Below, one piece after another: positions 63,880 through 64,000 of a stretch of 64,000 nucleotides of DNA. The stretch lies in NCBI RefSeq assembly GCF_030068445.1, contig NZ_JAQPOK010000090.1, positions 47,240 through 111,239 on the forward strand, written 5' to 3'. Under the pieces are notes generated by a model, which saw only the letters and a list, made by a program, of their open reading frames with translations, did no database searches and had not been told where the DNA came from. Made by a program: the position numbers and the translations under genes. Positions within the stretch are counted from its first letter, which is position 1, and each line of letters starts with the position of its first letter. The stretch is from Roseofilum halophilum BLCC-M91. GTDB taxonomy: Bacteria; Cyanobacteriota; Cyanobacteriia; Cyanobacteriales; Desertifilaceae.

Positions 63880-63938
63880 CTTGGTAGCCCCGTCGTTTCA
63901 ACGCGGGGCGGAAAAGCGAACGGCGGTTTCAACCGCCG
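63880..63938 (-). repeat. Hairpins at an insertion-sequence end
   Basis: Two hairpins lie right after the transposase stop codon on the minus strand: CGGCGGTT/AACCGCCG (63921-63938) and GCCCCG-CGTT/AACG-CGGGGC (63889-63911). An inverted GTAAAGCG/CGCTTTAC pair follows at about 63789-63832. Terminal hairpins of this sort are recognised by the Y1 transposases of IS200/IS605 elements, or act as terminators. Confidence 0.55.
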
Positions 63939-64000
63939 TGATGAGGGTCGTTGATGTATTCCAGAATCTTGGCAGTGCTGACTTTCCCCGTGGTGTCATA
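63929..64000 (-). CDS. tnpA: C-terminal end of an IS200-type (Y1) transposase, cut by window edge
   Basis: The minus-strand frame enters at 64000 and reads YDTTGKVSTAKILEYINDPH followed by HGG and a stop. This matches the very end of IS200/IS605 TnpA proteins (pattern: G-x-V-S-x-x-x-I-x-x-Y-I). Only 23 residues are visible, so the call rests on a short pattern and on the hairpins after the stop. If right, a live TnpA source lies just outside the window and could mobilise the tnpB-deleted element at 7969. Confidence 0.5.
   Translation of the reverse strand, partial: YDTTGKVSTAKILEYINDPHHGG

Noticed and set aside
63741..63932. 63-aa minus-strand frame near the right edge
   Set aside because: It runs through terminal hairpins of the insertion sequence and resembles no protein.

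Overview
The window comes from a phycoerythrin-containing, probably filamentous cyanobacterium. Direct support: cpeB/cpeA for C-phycoerythrin with the maturation factors cpeY and cpeZ, magnesium chelatase chlH and chlM, the myxol-glycoside pair cruF/cruG, the light-dependent proton extrusion gene pxcA, a CpcT-type bilin lyase, many cyanobacteria-only DUF proteins, and very frequent GCGATCGC (HIP1) octamers. I cannot name the genus from sequence alone.

Layout. 1-5 kb: a 5'-truncated TPR-CHAT protease-like gene, a small unknown gene and a gene for a protein with two C-terminal membrane helices, which together look like a CHAT-centred conflict module, followed by a RelE/ParE-type toxin-antitoxin pair. 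5-10.5 kb: a DUF3318 protein, a UvrD-like helicase whose start abuts an internally deleted tnpB element, pxcA and cpcT. 10.5-15 kb: exopolysaccharide genes (GT4, lipid-linked sugar transferase, gmd, GDP-fucose synthase). 15-20.3 kb: housekeeping (TerB-like, acyl-ACP synthetase, YlqD, pyruvate dehydrogenase E2, chlM). 20.6-31.8 kb: one co-directional chemotaxis operon (cheY, cheA, cheW, soluble MCP, a PAS-HEAT protein, cheR, cheB, cheC-like). 31.8-36.5 kb: a hairpin-rich non-coding segment and chlH. 36.5-47.4 kb: mixed accessory genes (two toxin-antitoxin loci, one with a decapitated toxin; a PEP-CTERM protein; a 2OG-Fe(II) oxygenase; a REC-PAS-GGDEF protein; an MFS exporter; a Cache-HAMP histidine kinase). 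48-52.5 kb: a giant secreted protein joining a filamentous-hemagglutinin (TPS) domain to a C-terminal CHAT domain. 52.5-55.9 kb: cpeZ, cpeA, cpeB and divergent cpeY. 55.9-58 kb: cruG/cruF. 58-63.7 kb: an F420-ligase-like protein, a GNAT protein and ruvX, DUF3727, mltG, yqeG. The right edge holds the C-terminal end of an apparent IS200-type transposase.

How the genes work together. chlH and chlM act on consecutive steps (Mg insertion and Mg-protoporphyrin methylation) and flank the chemotaxis operon. cpeBA with cpeY/cpeZ make and chromophorylate phycoerythrin, with cpcT for phycocyanin or phycoerythrin. gmd plus the GDP-fucose synthase supply GDP-fucose, which the neighbouring glycosyltransferases or cruG could use. 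The chemotaxis operon encodes a full adaptation circuit (CheR/CheB plus a CheC-like phosphatase).

Dispersed repeats are abundant. One composite module, a GCGCTTTGCGC-like core joined to GGTAATG heptamers, recurs at several loci and supplies the C-terminal codons of cruG. Two other palindromic repeats lie in frame inside chlH and the first CHAT gene. No tRNA, rRNA, CRISPR array or replication origin was seen.
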